Shown one piece after another: positions 11,701-21,791 of a DNA stretch of 64,000 nt. The position numbers and the translations under genes are program-made. Source of the DNA: Sanderia malayensis (taxonomy: Eukaryota > Cnidaria > Scyphozoa > Semaeostomeae > Pelagiidae); assembly GCA_013076295.1 (NCBI GenBank), contig RQOL01000876.1, positions 682,001 to 746,000 on the forward strand. Direction: 5' to 3'. Positions within the stretch are counted from its first letter, which is position 1, and every line of letters begins with the position of its first letter. The notes beneath the pieces were generated by a model that had not been told where the DNA came from, ran no database searches, and saw only the letters and a program-made list of their open reading frames with translations.

Positions 11701-14700
11701 CCAATCATCATTCTGGACCAAATCTGAAAGTTACTTTACCATTATATCCCATCTTATGCAAATTCTAGTAATTTTACGGACTTGTCCGTTAAATGTCACA
11801 CAGTCACGTGACGGACATATTATTAACTTAAAAATGTATATTTTGTCCAGATATGCTCATTGGCATTGTTTTTATACAAGAAGTCGTTAACATAAATGGA
11901 ATTATGTCGTATTTACTAAGCAAAAGGCTTCCATTAGCTAAAACAAGATTGTACACCTTTTTGCTGACATCAGCAATTTTAGGTGTGAAGATGACACTTC
12001 TCGACCTATTAACATTCATATTCGTAATCAGCGCAAAATTTGCTTTCCGATGATGTATAGTAACCTTATTCACCAATTTGAACATGATTTTCGGTCTGCC
12101 CCATGGACTATATGTGGTTGTAGCCTACTTTTAAATATGTCGAAGAAAGAAAGTCAGATCAATTTCTTTACCATTCCTATTGGAAGTAGTACGGATAATA
12201 TCGGTCCACAGGAAGAACAGAATAGCGAAAACAGTAATCGGTTGACTCAACAAGAGAATGAGGCAAACAATCCAGATGAAACATTAGAATCAGAACATCT
12301 TGTACTTATTGAAACCAGAGAATCCTCTTATAGCACATGTATGGAGACCATCTCTAGCAGACGCACCACAATTGTTGTTCTGCCTAAAGAAAGGTGAGCG
12401 TAAGAGAATTAGATGCGAGGTTTGTGTCAAGTACCCAGATAGCATTAATAAGCTATGTTACAGAGGACGGATTCCACCAATTTGCACAGTTACTGGAACA
12501 GAAGCACGATCCGAAACAGAAATTTCTCATATTGAGAGTGATGCTCATAGAGAAGCGGTCAAGGCAAAGAGAATCAAAGGACTTTCGTATAAAGAGAAAG
12601 TGGAGATGGTGCCATTGTTTAAGATCTCTAAAGCCCAAAATAAGGAGTTTGCTGATAAAGGAAAATTGATAACACATGTATACAATGATGCTAAATCGTT
12701 AACTTCCTCTGCATTTTCATGGCCATCAAGAGTTGTGACATCTCAGATTGCCCAGCAATTCGACATGAATGTACAATTCCAACCCTATGTTGTCTCAACA
12801 TTTGATGTGCAGTATGCCACCCCAGCAGGTCATTGGGAGCTTCTTGAAGTCATAGTTAAAGCTGATATCCCAAATTTTCAGAAAGATATCGACAATTGCC
12901 TGGCTGTTTTCTTTCGTTGCGATGCTTCCATGGACAGAGCACAGAAAGACAACGAATTCATGCTCATCAAAACAATTGATAAAGAAGGCAACGAATCCTT
13001 GCGATATGTTGGTCTCCCGTTGGTCTTGGCTTTGTAAAAGGACATGGTGCTGGAAGCCCTGAAAGAAGGATTAACGGACATGGTTTTGATAAATTGCTGC
13101 AAGTTGCAAGCCACTTGTCAACAGGTGAAGAGAATAAGAACGTCGGAAAGAATAAATGCTTGGGAAGCTCATAGACAATGAAAGGGAAAGTAAGGGAATG
13201 AAATTTCCAATGCTAAAGTCAGTCTGTGCTGTGCATTCTTCTTGTGAGCTTTGTGCACCTCAATGCAAGAATATGACGCATTGAAAACAGTGTTGGCCAG
13301 GATTCTTGTTTGCAAGCCCCATTCTGCAGATTGTGAGAGACTCATATCTGCATACAGTCTCATGAAGACGAGTTCAAGAAACCGACTTCAACGACGAACA
13401 ATAAGTACCAATTTGTATATAAATTTGAATATGCCAGTATTTGAGCAATTCGATCCACGACCAGCCGTTCATTATTTCATGACAGATAAAAGACGCCGAA
13501 GCCGAGATACCCCAAAAGCTGACAAGCAGTCTTGGTTTCGGAAAGTGTTTGAGAACCAAGAAATTGAAAACGAAGAAAATGAAAATAAGCTGGCTCAGTG
13601 AAGCTTTTGAACTCTTTAGTATTGACTTTTTAATTTTTATTATTAGCTTCTTGTTTGCATCAATGATCACCGCACAATTTTGATTTTATCACTGCACAAT
13701 CACGATTTATCACGTACAAATTGGTTATCACTGCACGTTAAAATAAACCCTGGAAGGATGTCTACTTTGAACTTGCAATGCAAAATCAATAATTGAGATT
13801 TATTAGCTTTCCTGATAAATTCACAAATATTTCAAGAGATCAACATTTTGTGAACGACAAAAAAAGAAAAAACGATGCAGATATTTACTTGTAAATTAGC
13901 CTACTCATGCTTCATCAAATATCATAATTTTCACTTTCTTCCCTTAACAACAATCAACTGTTGTTATAACAATAGTTGGAAGTATATGGATTCTCTGTTG
14001 CCTAAAGGAATGTCATATTTTTGGCATGTTGCTATTAAAGTTTTAGAGAACATTGTTATTACTTGATACTACCAAATGGCATAATTTTGGTTCTTATACT
14101 ACCATCTGAGAGTTGCAGGAAAAACTACATTGCCATTTGAGGGGGATTTTGAAAATCTTGGTTTTGGCCTTTTTAACCCAGATTGGACCCCATTCAGGCT
14201 TTAAAGGGGGCCCCCACCCCGGGGTTTAGGGTTGCTTCGCATAGCTGGCCCCAAAATGTCTACTTGCCTTAAATTTTTTTAAATCAATACGTCAGAAATT
14301 GTCTTTTCTAATGCAAATGCATCTCACAGGGGTTTTTTGAGTTGTCTTGCTTAGACAAATCCCCAGTTAGATCTTCTTCAGAAAGTGGAGAAATATATTT
14401 GGCCTTACGTTTAATTGTGTGTATTATTTTAGTTACCACACATCATACAGATAGGATATAAGATAATCTAGAGTTCGGACGAGGCCCACCCTCCAGGACG
14501 CCATTCACCCTCCAGAAATCTGCCATTTTTTCAACTTGATACATCGAAGCCCGGTGTTTAAGCACGGGGACACAAAATTTCCACCGTATATATGTAGCTA
14601 TCAACTAGCGCAATTGCAAAGGATAATAAACTCTGGAAAGAGTAGTAATATTATAAGACCAACAATAACCTTTCAGTAAAATGAACGTATTAATCATCTT

Positions 14701-15320
14701 ATATCCAATTTGAAGCGATTGAAAAAGGTCACCCATACTACCGGGTGGTCTAGAAACATGTTTAAAACGATCATTTTAAAGATTTTTAAACTTGAGGCCC
14801 CAAACAGGATTTTTAACATCATGAAAGAAAGTGAACTCCCGTTATATGGAACAAACTTATGGTTGCGATTAAATTTATTGTTGTTATCTAAAGTGAATGA
14901 AGTAATTTCTTGACATCGATTAAATATTTTAAGCTAAACCTTTATATTTCTTGCAGCCTCTCTCAAGCCTTGCAACAATGCAAAGATGGCAGTGAGAATT
15001 TACTTACTAATGTGACAGTTGGTAGAGCAAAAAGGTATGTATCCAGTTTGTGTTCTTACAAACGTCAAATAGGGCCACATTTTACTAAATGAAATAATTG
15101 TTGGTGTCAAAGCAAAGGTTATTGTTTTAGAACGTGCATGTTTGTATTGTTGCCGAAGGACATTGGAACTTATGTTTTAATGTAATTTTTATACCCCATT
15201 TATTTCCTATTTTGCTTTTACTTATGTTTGTCGTATTTCTTATTTTGCTTCAGGAAAATTGGTCCAATCACAAGCAAAGAAGTCCAAATTCTTTATGAAA
15301 GTAACGTTCCTTTAACGTAG
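2767..15320 (+). CDS. MUS81: Crossover junction endonuclease MUS81 (5' exons missing)
   Basis: MUS81 is the catalytic subunit of the nuclear XPF-family endonuclease (with EME1/EME2) that cuts branched DNA during replication fork repair and recombination. Nine exons join in frame: 2767-2816, 4461-4535, 4807-4904, 5157-5273, 5883-5978, 6417-6554, 7116-7219, 14957-15034, 15254-15320, giving 273 residues and a stop. The nuclease motif is intact: GDF, then [16 protein letters not shown], matching the family GD-x(n)-ERKxxxD signature. The C-terminus has tandem helix-hairpin-helix sequence and ends in VPLT, like the vertebrate PLT end. The N-terminal half should lie upstream, beyond or within the gap. 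The intron 7220-14956 is expanded by transposons. The last exon exists twice (see 24663-24729). I see no broken residue. Confidence 0.93.
3716..4051 (-). CDS. TAL/SCL-like bHLH transcription factor
   Basis: A 111-residue intronless ORF. After about 40 acidic/Asn-rich residues comes a bHLH domain at roughly residues 44-97: basic region [16 protein letters not shown], helix 1 LRKVVP, loop with NPKETRLSK, helix 2 [16 protein letters not shown]. The TN(S/T)RER..RQQ..N..F and LSK..IL..A..YI.FL pattern is that of TAL1/LYL1-class factors, which bind E-boxes as heterodimers with E-proteins. The domain sits near the C-terminus and little follows it, as in the small TAL-class members. The gene lies antisense within the MUS81 intron 2817-4460. 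Intactness suggests it is functional; expression cannot be judged. Confidence 0.85.
   Translation of the reverse strand: MDNNSESILSSKNESGKNDEEIINLLNENLVKPQTIFWQDIERKRLLTNTRERIRQQKLNASFQLLRKVVPANPKETRLSKYWILKSAIRYIKFLQELIVDMDHYSKKHRS
5640..5771 (+). repeat. TTAA-element end fragment in MUS81 intron
   Basis: About 130 bp matches the right terminal repeat of the element at 53389-55108, ending GAGAGTAGCTCT followed by TTAA at 5772. A matching left end is not visible nearby, so this is a truncated copy. Confidence 0.7.
6163..6278. repeat. Imperfect hairpin in MUS81 intron
   Basis: Outer arms GTTCATGT (6163) and ACATGAAC (6271) and inner 21-nt arms at 6198-6218 and 6231-6251 pair with few mismatches around a 12-nt loop. 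It is probably a small foldback MITE. Confidence 0.65.
7075..9224 (+). repeat. Copy B of the MUS81 segment, left part
   Basis: This stretch aligns to copy A from position 1. It contains the functional MUS81 exon 7116-7219, then intron sequence interrupted by the 859-bp insertion 7938-8796. Alignment to copy A resumes at 12111 after the element 9225-12110. Confidence 0.9.
7938..8796 (+). mobile_element. 859-bp insertion with 5-bp TSD and a spliceable coiled-coil exon pair
   Basis: Copy A has CAGCC once (869-873 region); copy B has CAGCC on both sides of this segment (7933-7937 and 8797-8801), so it is a clean insertion. It opens with a reading frame, [11 protein letters not shown], which can splice from a GTGACG donor near 7983 to an AG acceptor before 8396 and continue in frame as [18 protein letters not shown] up to a GT at about 8467. 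A 4-5 bp duplication fits an LTR element remnant (near-terminal TGTGCT and CGACA), perhaps a BEL-like gag start. The family is not established. Confidence 0.55.
9949..10215 (-). pseudogene. Non-LTR retrotransposon ORF2 C-terminal fragment
   Basis: The C-terminal 85 or so residues of a longer open frame contain [13 protein letters not shown], then [12 protein letters not shown] near the end and a basic FKK terminus. This is the usual tail downstream of the reverse transcriptase in CR1/RTE-like ORF2 proteins. No RT domain is present, so it is a 5'-truncated copy nested inside the inverted-repeat element. Confidence 0.75.
10430..11405 (+). pseudogene. DIRS-like tyrosine recombinase, one frameshift
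   Basis: The first frame (10430-11143) begins with a SAM-like core-binding domain ([19 protein letters not shown], then a [11 protein letters not shown] helix) and reaches the catalytic Arg in TGQRCQTL. A one-base frame change near 11125 is needed to continue: [11 protein letters not shown], the H-x-x-R motif AHSCRAA, AGW, and the nucleophile region FAQFYCR, ending at 11405. All four visible catalytic elements (R, HxxR, W, Y) remain, so only the frameshift breaks it. DIRS retroelements encode this type of recombinase beside an RT; no RT of that kind is seen here. Confidence 0.85.
12120..13601 (+). pseudogene. hAT transposase pseudogene (copy B)
   Basis: Successive frames give a TTF/BED-like zinc finger region ([11 protein letters not shown]), the start of the RNase H-like catalytic core with [15 protein letters not shown] (first catalytic Asp), a frameshift near 13020, then [15 protein letters not shown]. 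Most of the central transposase is missing. The C-terminal hAT dimerisation helix region follows at 13251-13601: [19 protein letters not shown], then LQRRTIS and FDPRPAV. The type resembles the hAT proteins behind KIAA1586/ZNF862-like genes. Frameshifts and the internal deletion make it dead. Confidence 0.82.
13602..14956 (+). other. Remainder of MUS81 intron
   Basis: No gene is seen. Just after the hAT C-terminus, 13660-13740 has several near-repeats of ATCACTGCACAAT, probably subterminal repeats of that hAT element. A stretch near 14445 matches the small palindromic repeat at 26421. The rest is AT-rich unique sequence up to a polypyrimidine tract and AG acceptor at 14956. Confidence 0.6.
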
Positions 15321-15749
15321 AGGTTGAAAGTTTTATCTAAGTTTGATTTTTGATGTTCCCGACTTCATTAATATTTGTCCAATTATGTAATCAAGTAAGA
15401 CCGCTTGTTTGCTTTTTTGAGTTATTCTTCCAATTCTTTTATTTGGATGATATATGGACAACCTACCGGAGCTTATAGGAGCGCCGGGTCTGATCATGGC
15501 ATCAGTCATGAAGTGGCAAATAGTAATTGTTCCATGTGGATGCAGTTTCTATGTATCGACAGTAAAGAAATAATAAAGAAGGACTATTTTGCTGTTCATT
15601 CATAATTTTGGGAGTATTGGTCTGGTCTGTAGTTGTGGACTCGTTAACTTGGGTTCAGATTGTTGGCATTACTTTTTTGCAATCTGTAATTACTAATTTT
15701 GTTTTAAACGATAAATTTATTATTTATTACTCATGTTTTTCCTTGCAAA

Positions 15750-18700
15750 GCTATACATTCCGATTCAATTGTCAGAGCAAAATCACATTTCCACTGTCCA
15801 ATGTGCCAAAGAACCATCTTTGCCCGAAGCAGGTTTACGAAACATCTTGCCAATCACGAGGTGGAAAAAATGCCAAGAATATCAGAAAATGCAGAGCTGG
15901 AAAATTCTGATGCTGAACCTACCGACGTGAAAAAGTTATCGGAAGAGAAGTCGCATCGAAGTGGAAAGAAAATGTCCCATTTGTAACAAAGAGATGGACT
16001 CCAGGATTATTGGGAGGCATTGTCACGCAATACATGAAGAAGAAGTCAGCCCCACAAGCATATGCGTAAATAGGGCGTAGGACATATTTATGGTGCGTAA
16101 AAGCCTTACTGGAGATATATGATTTCCTGTCCATGTTCGGAAGGTAAACACAATAGACAACAGCAATACTGCTACATCTGCCTTTTGTAAATACGAGCCC
16201 TGCATAACGTATATGAATATTGCTTGGGCAAATGGAATGCCAGCTGCCGAGTGTGTACACCTGCAGAAAGTAGCCGAAGCTTCCCTTTACCCGGAGAAAC
16301 TCCAACTAGCTGAAACTGATTTGCATGCCATGTCGGCAGGAAGTACAAAATTCTGAAGGGTGCTACAGTGAACGACTGTTTGGACTTGCAATGTTATGCT
16401 GGACATTCCCCGACAATTGTAGCACTGGAAGATGGGGGATTGCTATATTCATTTTTCAGTCATCGAGAAGAAGGTCAGTTACTATTCAAAACTGAAAAGG
16501 GTAATTTTTTCTTGCGACATGGTCGGTGGAACACTGGATTGCCGTTGTTGCCGAAGAAAATGCTCATGCATTCACATGCAAGTGGTATCTCAGCAGTGTC
16601 AACAAGTTGGCTTCCTTTCATGGTGACTTTCCAGTTAACGAGACAGATGCATCAGACAGCGAAGAGCCAGATAGAGCCAATGAGGATATGGCCGTAAATT
16701 CGAACCTCCAGCATTATATAGTTTATCCACCGCAAGACTTTATTGTTGTCTAACGGTTGGCGGCTATTTGCAACAGTGCGAGTACCTTGGGAGGTAACGT
16801 GCAATGTATCTTCATGTCCTAAACAGTTTGTGCCAGCAGAGAAGATTTGCACTGAATGTAACACAGAACTGGGTAAGCCGAACATTATCACAAAAACGCA
16901 TCAGTTTTGACATTAAATGCCCTCGTAAAAAATATCTCGACTTTCTTCGTCAAGTGTGGCAATTGTGGAGTGTTCTACAGATATCAAGAACATATCCAGG
17001 GAATTCATAACTACAATGACGCTTTCCTTGTCTGTATTGACGTGTGCTTGTTTTTTCGTGAGAGTCTGCAGCAACATATACCAATAGGAAGCTTGGTCAA
17101 AGTATTAGAGCACAGGTTGCAGAAAACACTGAATGCACAAACAATCCTGAATGCTTATCTTCATTTCAAAGCAATGAGTTGCCATCAATATACTTTTAAC
17201 TGCGCAATATGTGGCTATTATCCTGTCACATCACACTGATCATGGATTTGAATAAAAAGGTTAGCTTTCAGTCGAAAGTGAAAATGTCCAGCTACCTGCA
17301 GAATACGACAAGAGTGAGCCTGATTATGTGAATTGCAAATCATTCTGGGACGAGGTGGTTGGCTCTGTGTTGATGCAGGGCTTCGCGAAGAATGTGCCAG
17401 TTCTGCAGCCTGATCTCCTCCGATGGGCGCCGTTTATTGGTGAACGCTCGTGCAAAGGGTCGCTGCTCATCAACTCAGAGCACAAAAAAGTGAGGCAAGA
17501 GGACGGAGAGCTGGAAAGCGATTGTCGTGAGGTCACAGAGGAGCGACTTTTAGAGTTGCTACAGCAATCAAATATAAAAGAAATTGTGGCATTTGCAAAG
17601 AGCATGGGCATTTTTACAAAGGGATCCAAGTTGGATATCTTAATGCAGATTAAGGAAAAAATCAGTAAAGACCATCAATCGTTCAAGAAGGCTTTCGAAA
17701 AACTGAGTAGACATTCCGGTGGCATTACAACAGCTTCATGTCCACACGGTGTTGTTTATGCCATGAAATTTGTACTTCGTGCAGTCCGCGCGATTTTTTA
17801 GCTATTCTCCTGTCTATGGAGCAGCAACCCAACGTCGTTATAGTGGACATGGTCAACCTTGTTGCAGCTGATGGCAATAATCGAGGTTTTGGCAAGTTTT
17901 CTCCGCATGACGGCATGCTTGTTGCACCTGAACAAAAAACATAGATGCAGCGAAAGCTGGTGAGCTGACAGTTAACTTACTCCTAAATAACGACTAACGG
18001 ATAACGACTCCCAAAACCGTTGCTAAGAATGGGCACAAAGTATCTGAAAGCTCTCAACACTTATGTCTATTTGACAGGTTTCACGAGTGCAATGCGACCA
18101 AACCAAAAGAAATTCGCCGTCGCATCACACATGTGCCACAATTGAATGGCCTTATAAACACGCAGCGGGAGGGACAATTAAATTCTTCAATCAGAAAGGA
18201 CACAAGATTCCTGAATCAAATGAAGCCGATTAACCACATATATTTGTTTTGTTGCATACTGGAAATCCGTAATGACAAGATTAACGCGAAGGCAGTGCAC
18301 CAGTTACAATCAATGTCTTTGCGCTTGGTTGTGTACGATGGTAATGGTCGGGCACAATTGGATCCGTCAAAAAAATTGTCTTCAATGAAAGTGAAGGGAA
18401 AGACCCTAAAGAAAAGACAAGCTGCTGAGATGAAAAAGACATCGAGAAGAAGCGAGCAAATGTACATGACAATACTGGAGAACATGACAAGGACGGTGTT
18501 CTGATGACTGTTAATAATGTTGATGATGTGGAGGACAAAAAAGATCCATTCCTTGACAAATACTGGATTGAAGATCTTGGACTCAAAAACAGGGACAGAT
18601 GTATTATACAGCAGTGTTATTGGCTAAACAATAGAGTGATTTCAGCTGCTTTAAAATTGATCAGACAGGCTAATCCAACAGTAAATGGTCTCAATGAGAT

Positions 18701-19300
18701 TGCACTGACTGAACTGTATGGCTATTTTTCCACATCCTACAACAAGGAATTCATCCAGATTATCAATGCTCGGAATAATCCTTGGATTACTCTGGGGAAT
18801 GCGAGCTGCTACCCACGACGTAAGAAATGGGGACAAAATCAGCTACCCAATCCATATTGAGCAGACAGCATGCCAACTACTGCGGCCAAATTGGAATTAT
18901 CTTGACATGTGCGTTGTCGATGTACAGCAACAGAAAGGCGGAGTAGATTGTGGCTTATTTGCCATAGTATTTGCTGCAGCATTGTCATTGGGAAAGAGCC
19001 CAATTAAAGCCACCATTCAACAGGATATGTTACGAGAAGCTCTTGTGCATAGTTTTGAGATGAGAGAAATTTCCCATTTGGTCGACAGTGCTTTGGTCCC
19101 GTCTACAGCAGACACTAAGCCTGTAATGTTCCACTGGAATTGCAAGGTCTACTGCCACTGCCGGATGCCTGATGACGGAAAATTAATGGTTCCTTGCAAC
19201 TTGTGCAGACAATGGTTTCATGCGTTACCTGTGAAAGTGGCAATTTCGATTTCGAAGGTCAAAGTAAAAAGAAAGGTGGGAGCAATTACGACCAAATAAA
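15750..19300 (+). pseudogene. KDZ-type transposase with SAP, Ulp1-like protease and PHD finger (decayed)
   Basis: Many short frames on one strand line up in the order of a known composite transposon protein. There are C2H2-like fingers (CPMCQRTIFARSRFTKHLANH near 15790; CPICNKEMDSRIIGRHC near 15975), a Cys-rich SWIM-like patch (CRCCRRKCSCIH near 16540), a KDZ-like core (CGNCGVFYRYQEHIQGIHNY near 16960; CLFFRESLQQHIP near 17045), a SAP-like segment near 17540-17690, FDRFHECN near 18068, and QLNSSIRKDTRFLNQM near 18175. A C48/Ulp1 protease region follows (WLNNRVISAA; GGVDCGLFAI near 18940 with the Cys kept), and then the start of a PHD finger (CHCRMPDDGKLMVPCNLC). The protease His position reads NNPWIT where NNHWIT is expected. 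There are at least six frameshifts or stops. It resembles the C-terminal region of HMGXB3. Confidence 0.8.
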
Positions 19301-20454
19301 CGACCTAACGATTCTGATGCTAAAATCAGCAAGAATTTCTTTCAGACACGTCTTACTAACACTTTACTAATATAATTGGCCTAATATCTTCAATATTTCA
19401 TATTGAATAATATCTCATTTACGTTTAATATATAAACAACCTCAAACAATTAGGTACAATAAAATAGAGTATTATTATCACAGCAACGCCGAAATGATCC
19501 ACCATTGTATCCAACATGTAAGTCAGTTGAATTGAATAGCTTCCCTCTGTTTTGCACATCCCCTCTATTTGGCACATCCCTCTATTTGGCACGTAACGTT
19601 ACCAACCCTGCTCAAATTATTGCGTTGAATTTCAATTTGCGTTTTAAATACTAGTGTCGTGGGGTGGTTTTCTGTCTTTGAACTTCCACCGCCAGACGTG
19701 GGGTACGGCACTCAGTATGTCGGTAGAGTCTTGGTGCTGCTAAGATCAGTGACTTCTTTCAGAGTTTCAACAGAGATAGACACAGGTTTGCCTTCTATCT
19801 TTTAATGGTGGGTTGCCGTACCCACTCTACCAACAATTTTAATTGGTGGGCGGCAGTACCCACTGTACCAACGTTAAGTTAGTGGGCTGCCGTACCCACT
19901 CTACGACAATTTTAATTAAAACTCGAGCTACATATATTTCCTTTATCTTATGAATAATTTAAAGTGTTCATCTTCATCTTCTGTCGTAATGGGCATAACC
20001 CATGGCCATGTCCCAGGTTGCTTTTAGGGCACCATTCTGTTTCTCTTCATGGATGGCCATATCTTCATTGGCTTTAACACCTTTTGCCCATGACGGTATA
20101 ATATTCAGTGAGTAAACTCATTACTTCACTTTTTACAAATTTTGTTTACGCAGCCTCGCTATGGTGGCATTTCTCATCACCAGCGGAAATTTATCTCTTT
20201 ATAATATAATATTCTTTAATTCATATAATCTTGCTAGAGCCCTTTACGACACTTATTTTAAAGTGCAATAATACGTCTTCGCATATTTTTATAAAGGGTC
20301 TCATAACACTAGCCAGCTTATTCCCCCAGTGTCGTTAAATCGCTTCGAAAGCTCTCTTTTTGCGTGTACTTTTCTTTAAAACTTTTTATTGAAAAATCGT
20401 TGGGCTACGCCAAAGAATAGGATCAAATCGATCAACAACAGGTTTTCGCCGAGC
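19301..20454. other. Non-coding stretch
   Basis: No coding region is recognised. It holds the three-unit hairpin repeat at 19807-19917 and otherwise AT-rich sequence. Ends of neighbouring mobile elements may lie here but no terminal repeats were visible. Confidence 0.5.
19807..19917. repeat. Three tandem ~37-bp units, each with a GTGGG/CCCAC hairpin
   Basis: Units start at 19807, 19845 and 19882. Each contains GTGGG, a 7-8 nt loop (for example TTGCCGTA), then CCCAC, followed by CTCTACCAACAATTTTAATT or a variant. An isolated related half occurs near 19695. Confidence 0.8.
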
Positions 20455-20919
20455 TTATTTCATCGCCAAAGTCACCACAGCCAGCACACACAGTCGCATC
20501 CTCTCCTGACGATGTTTGTATTTATTAGGATTATACGTAGTATTTAACAACATGCCTTGTATAACTCCAGCAGGCATCATTTGATCACCTTTCCGAAAAT
20601 GCGTTCCACTTTCCGCAGTCGCAAACCATTCGTCTGGTGTGTTAAGCCTCGTTAATGTCACGCTCCCAACACCGTCTTTCCTCGGATCATCAATTTTCCA
20701 CGCTTCAGGCGCACATAAATTTACATCTTTACCTGATTGATCGTGCACTGAAATTCTCCCGAAGATTTTCGGTCTCCCTCTTTCAAACGAAAAACGCAAG
20801 TTTTCCAATGACCTTATCAGATCACGTCTAGATATTTCATAACTAGAGTAATAGACGACAGCATACAATAATTCTCCAGTGAGTTTCTCTCCTTTCAAAC
20901 AACACCCGTTTGCAGGCAT
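20455..20919 (-). CDS. Hypothetical 154-residue ORF
   Basis: Intronless ORF starting MPANGCCLKGEKLTGELLY. It has mixed alpha/beta composition, no signal peptide or membrane segment, and no motif that I recognise. It lies on the same strand as, and just downstream of, the Fic ORF and other small ORFs, and these together look like a compact gene block unlike the intron-rich host genes. It could be a gene of an integrated virus-like or large transposable element, or a chance survivor. No function is assigned. Confidence 0.5.
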   Translation of the reverse strand: MPANGCCLKGEKLTGELLYAVVYYSSYEISRRDLIRSLENLRFSFERGRPKIFGRISVHDQSGKDVNLCAPEAWKIDDPRKDGVGSVTLTRLNTPDEWFATAESGTHFRKGDQMMPAGVIQGMLLNTTYNPNKYKHRQERMRLCVLAVVTLAMK

Positions 20920-21046
20920 GGTGATCTGATTCTATCTTTCTTTTCTCTACTCTAGCTTCTTTGTACTTTATGTGATGGACATATTATTCGTTTTCACTAC
21001 CAATCACCCACTTACTTTCCCTTCCACTCACCTTTTTTGATACTCT

Positions 21047-21534
21047 CTAGCTACATACACTAATAAACTCTTTTTGATCATGCAAAATTTTCACCTCTTC
21101 TGATAGGAAAAAATATATTAATTTCGCTACTCGTCCATTGCCGTCTGCAAAAGGGTGAATCCACAACAATTTCATTACAAACTCAAACGGTTGTATCATT
21201 TTCTGTTGTCCTACAAGACTTTGCAATTCTAACTCAATTTGATCTGGATCACAGTACACTATCTCTTCCCCTTAAATAAAGCACATCGTTCATTTCGTGA
21301 CAACTCCGAACTCGTTTCATTTCCCATCACATACGCATGCAATTCTTTTATCATATCTACATCTATCCATTTTTTATACTCTAAACGGGTTTTTAAAAAA
21401 ATGAACGCATTTTTCAAATCTGTACTTTCATCTTCTGTTCTACATATACTTTTCAACATTTCCCCTTCTCCGTCAAGCAATTCCATAGATTTCAACACAA
21501 TAACACAACATTTGATACTTTTTTCACTAACCAT
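21047..21534 (-). pseudogene. Fic-domain (AMPylase-like) ORF with a one-base frameshift
   Basis: Two frames join at a run of four C (21268-21271 on the plus strand). The upstream part (21534-21259) has WIDVDMIKELHAYVMG, the alpha-helical lead-in of Fic domains. The downstream part gives GEEIVYCDP, then the catalytic loop HPFADGNGRVAKLI, matching HPFx(D/E)GNGRxx(R) with His, Asp, Gly, Asn, Gly and Arg all kept and a Lys in the last position. Fic proteins transfer AMP or other phosphate-containing groups from nucleotides to target hydroxyls. The joined domain is about 160 residues, short but complete around the core. An inhibitory S/TxxxE(G/N) helix is not evident. The homopolymer position makes a sequencing error possible. 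Confidence 0.8.
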
Positions 21535-21791
21535 TTCATATCATATGCTTATATACATTTTTTTCTCACATTATTTTTAAATCTACCAGCATTACTTTAT
21601 AGAGTCATTTTGTTTTCACTCACAATCCGATGAATCCGAGGATGAGTCTAATGATGATGATAGTCGCAGAGCTCTGTCTCGTTACATTTGTTTCAGAAAA
21701 TTCGCTCTTTTTCCACTCGTTCTAAACTTCTCTGTTTCCTTATCTCTTTCACTAGCTGCTTTCGATACGAACGCAGTCTGATTCGTTCTGC

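Larger units (their letters stand above)
9225..12110 (+). mobile_element. 2.9-kb inverted-repeat element carrying a tyrosine recombinase
   Basis: The boundaries are exact: the element starts TAGTCCATGGGG and ends CCCCATGGACTA, is flanked by TAT at 9222-9224 and 12111-12113, and copy A shows the single TAT empty site at 1297-1299. Terminal inverted repeats run about 470 bp (9225-9697 and 11637-12110) and include short ORF shadows. The interior holds a non-LTR retrotransposon tail and a frameshifted DIRS-like recombinase gene. The TIR ends and the 3-bp TSD resemble a DNA transposon rather than DIRS, so the recombinase may be cargo or a later insertion. Confidence 0.85.
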
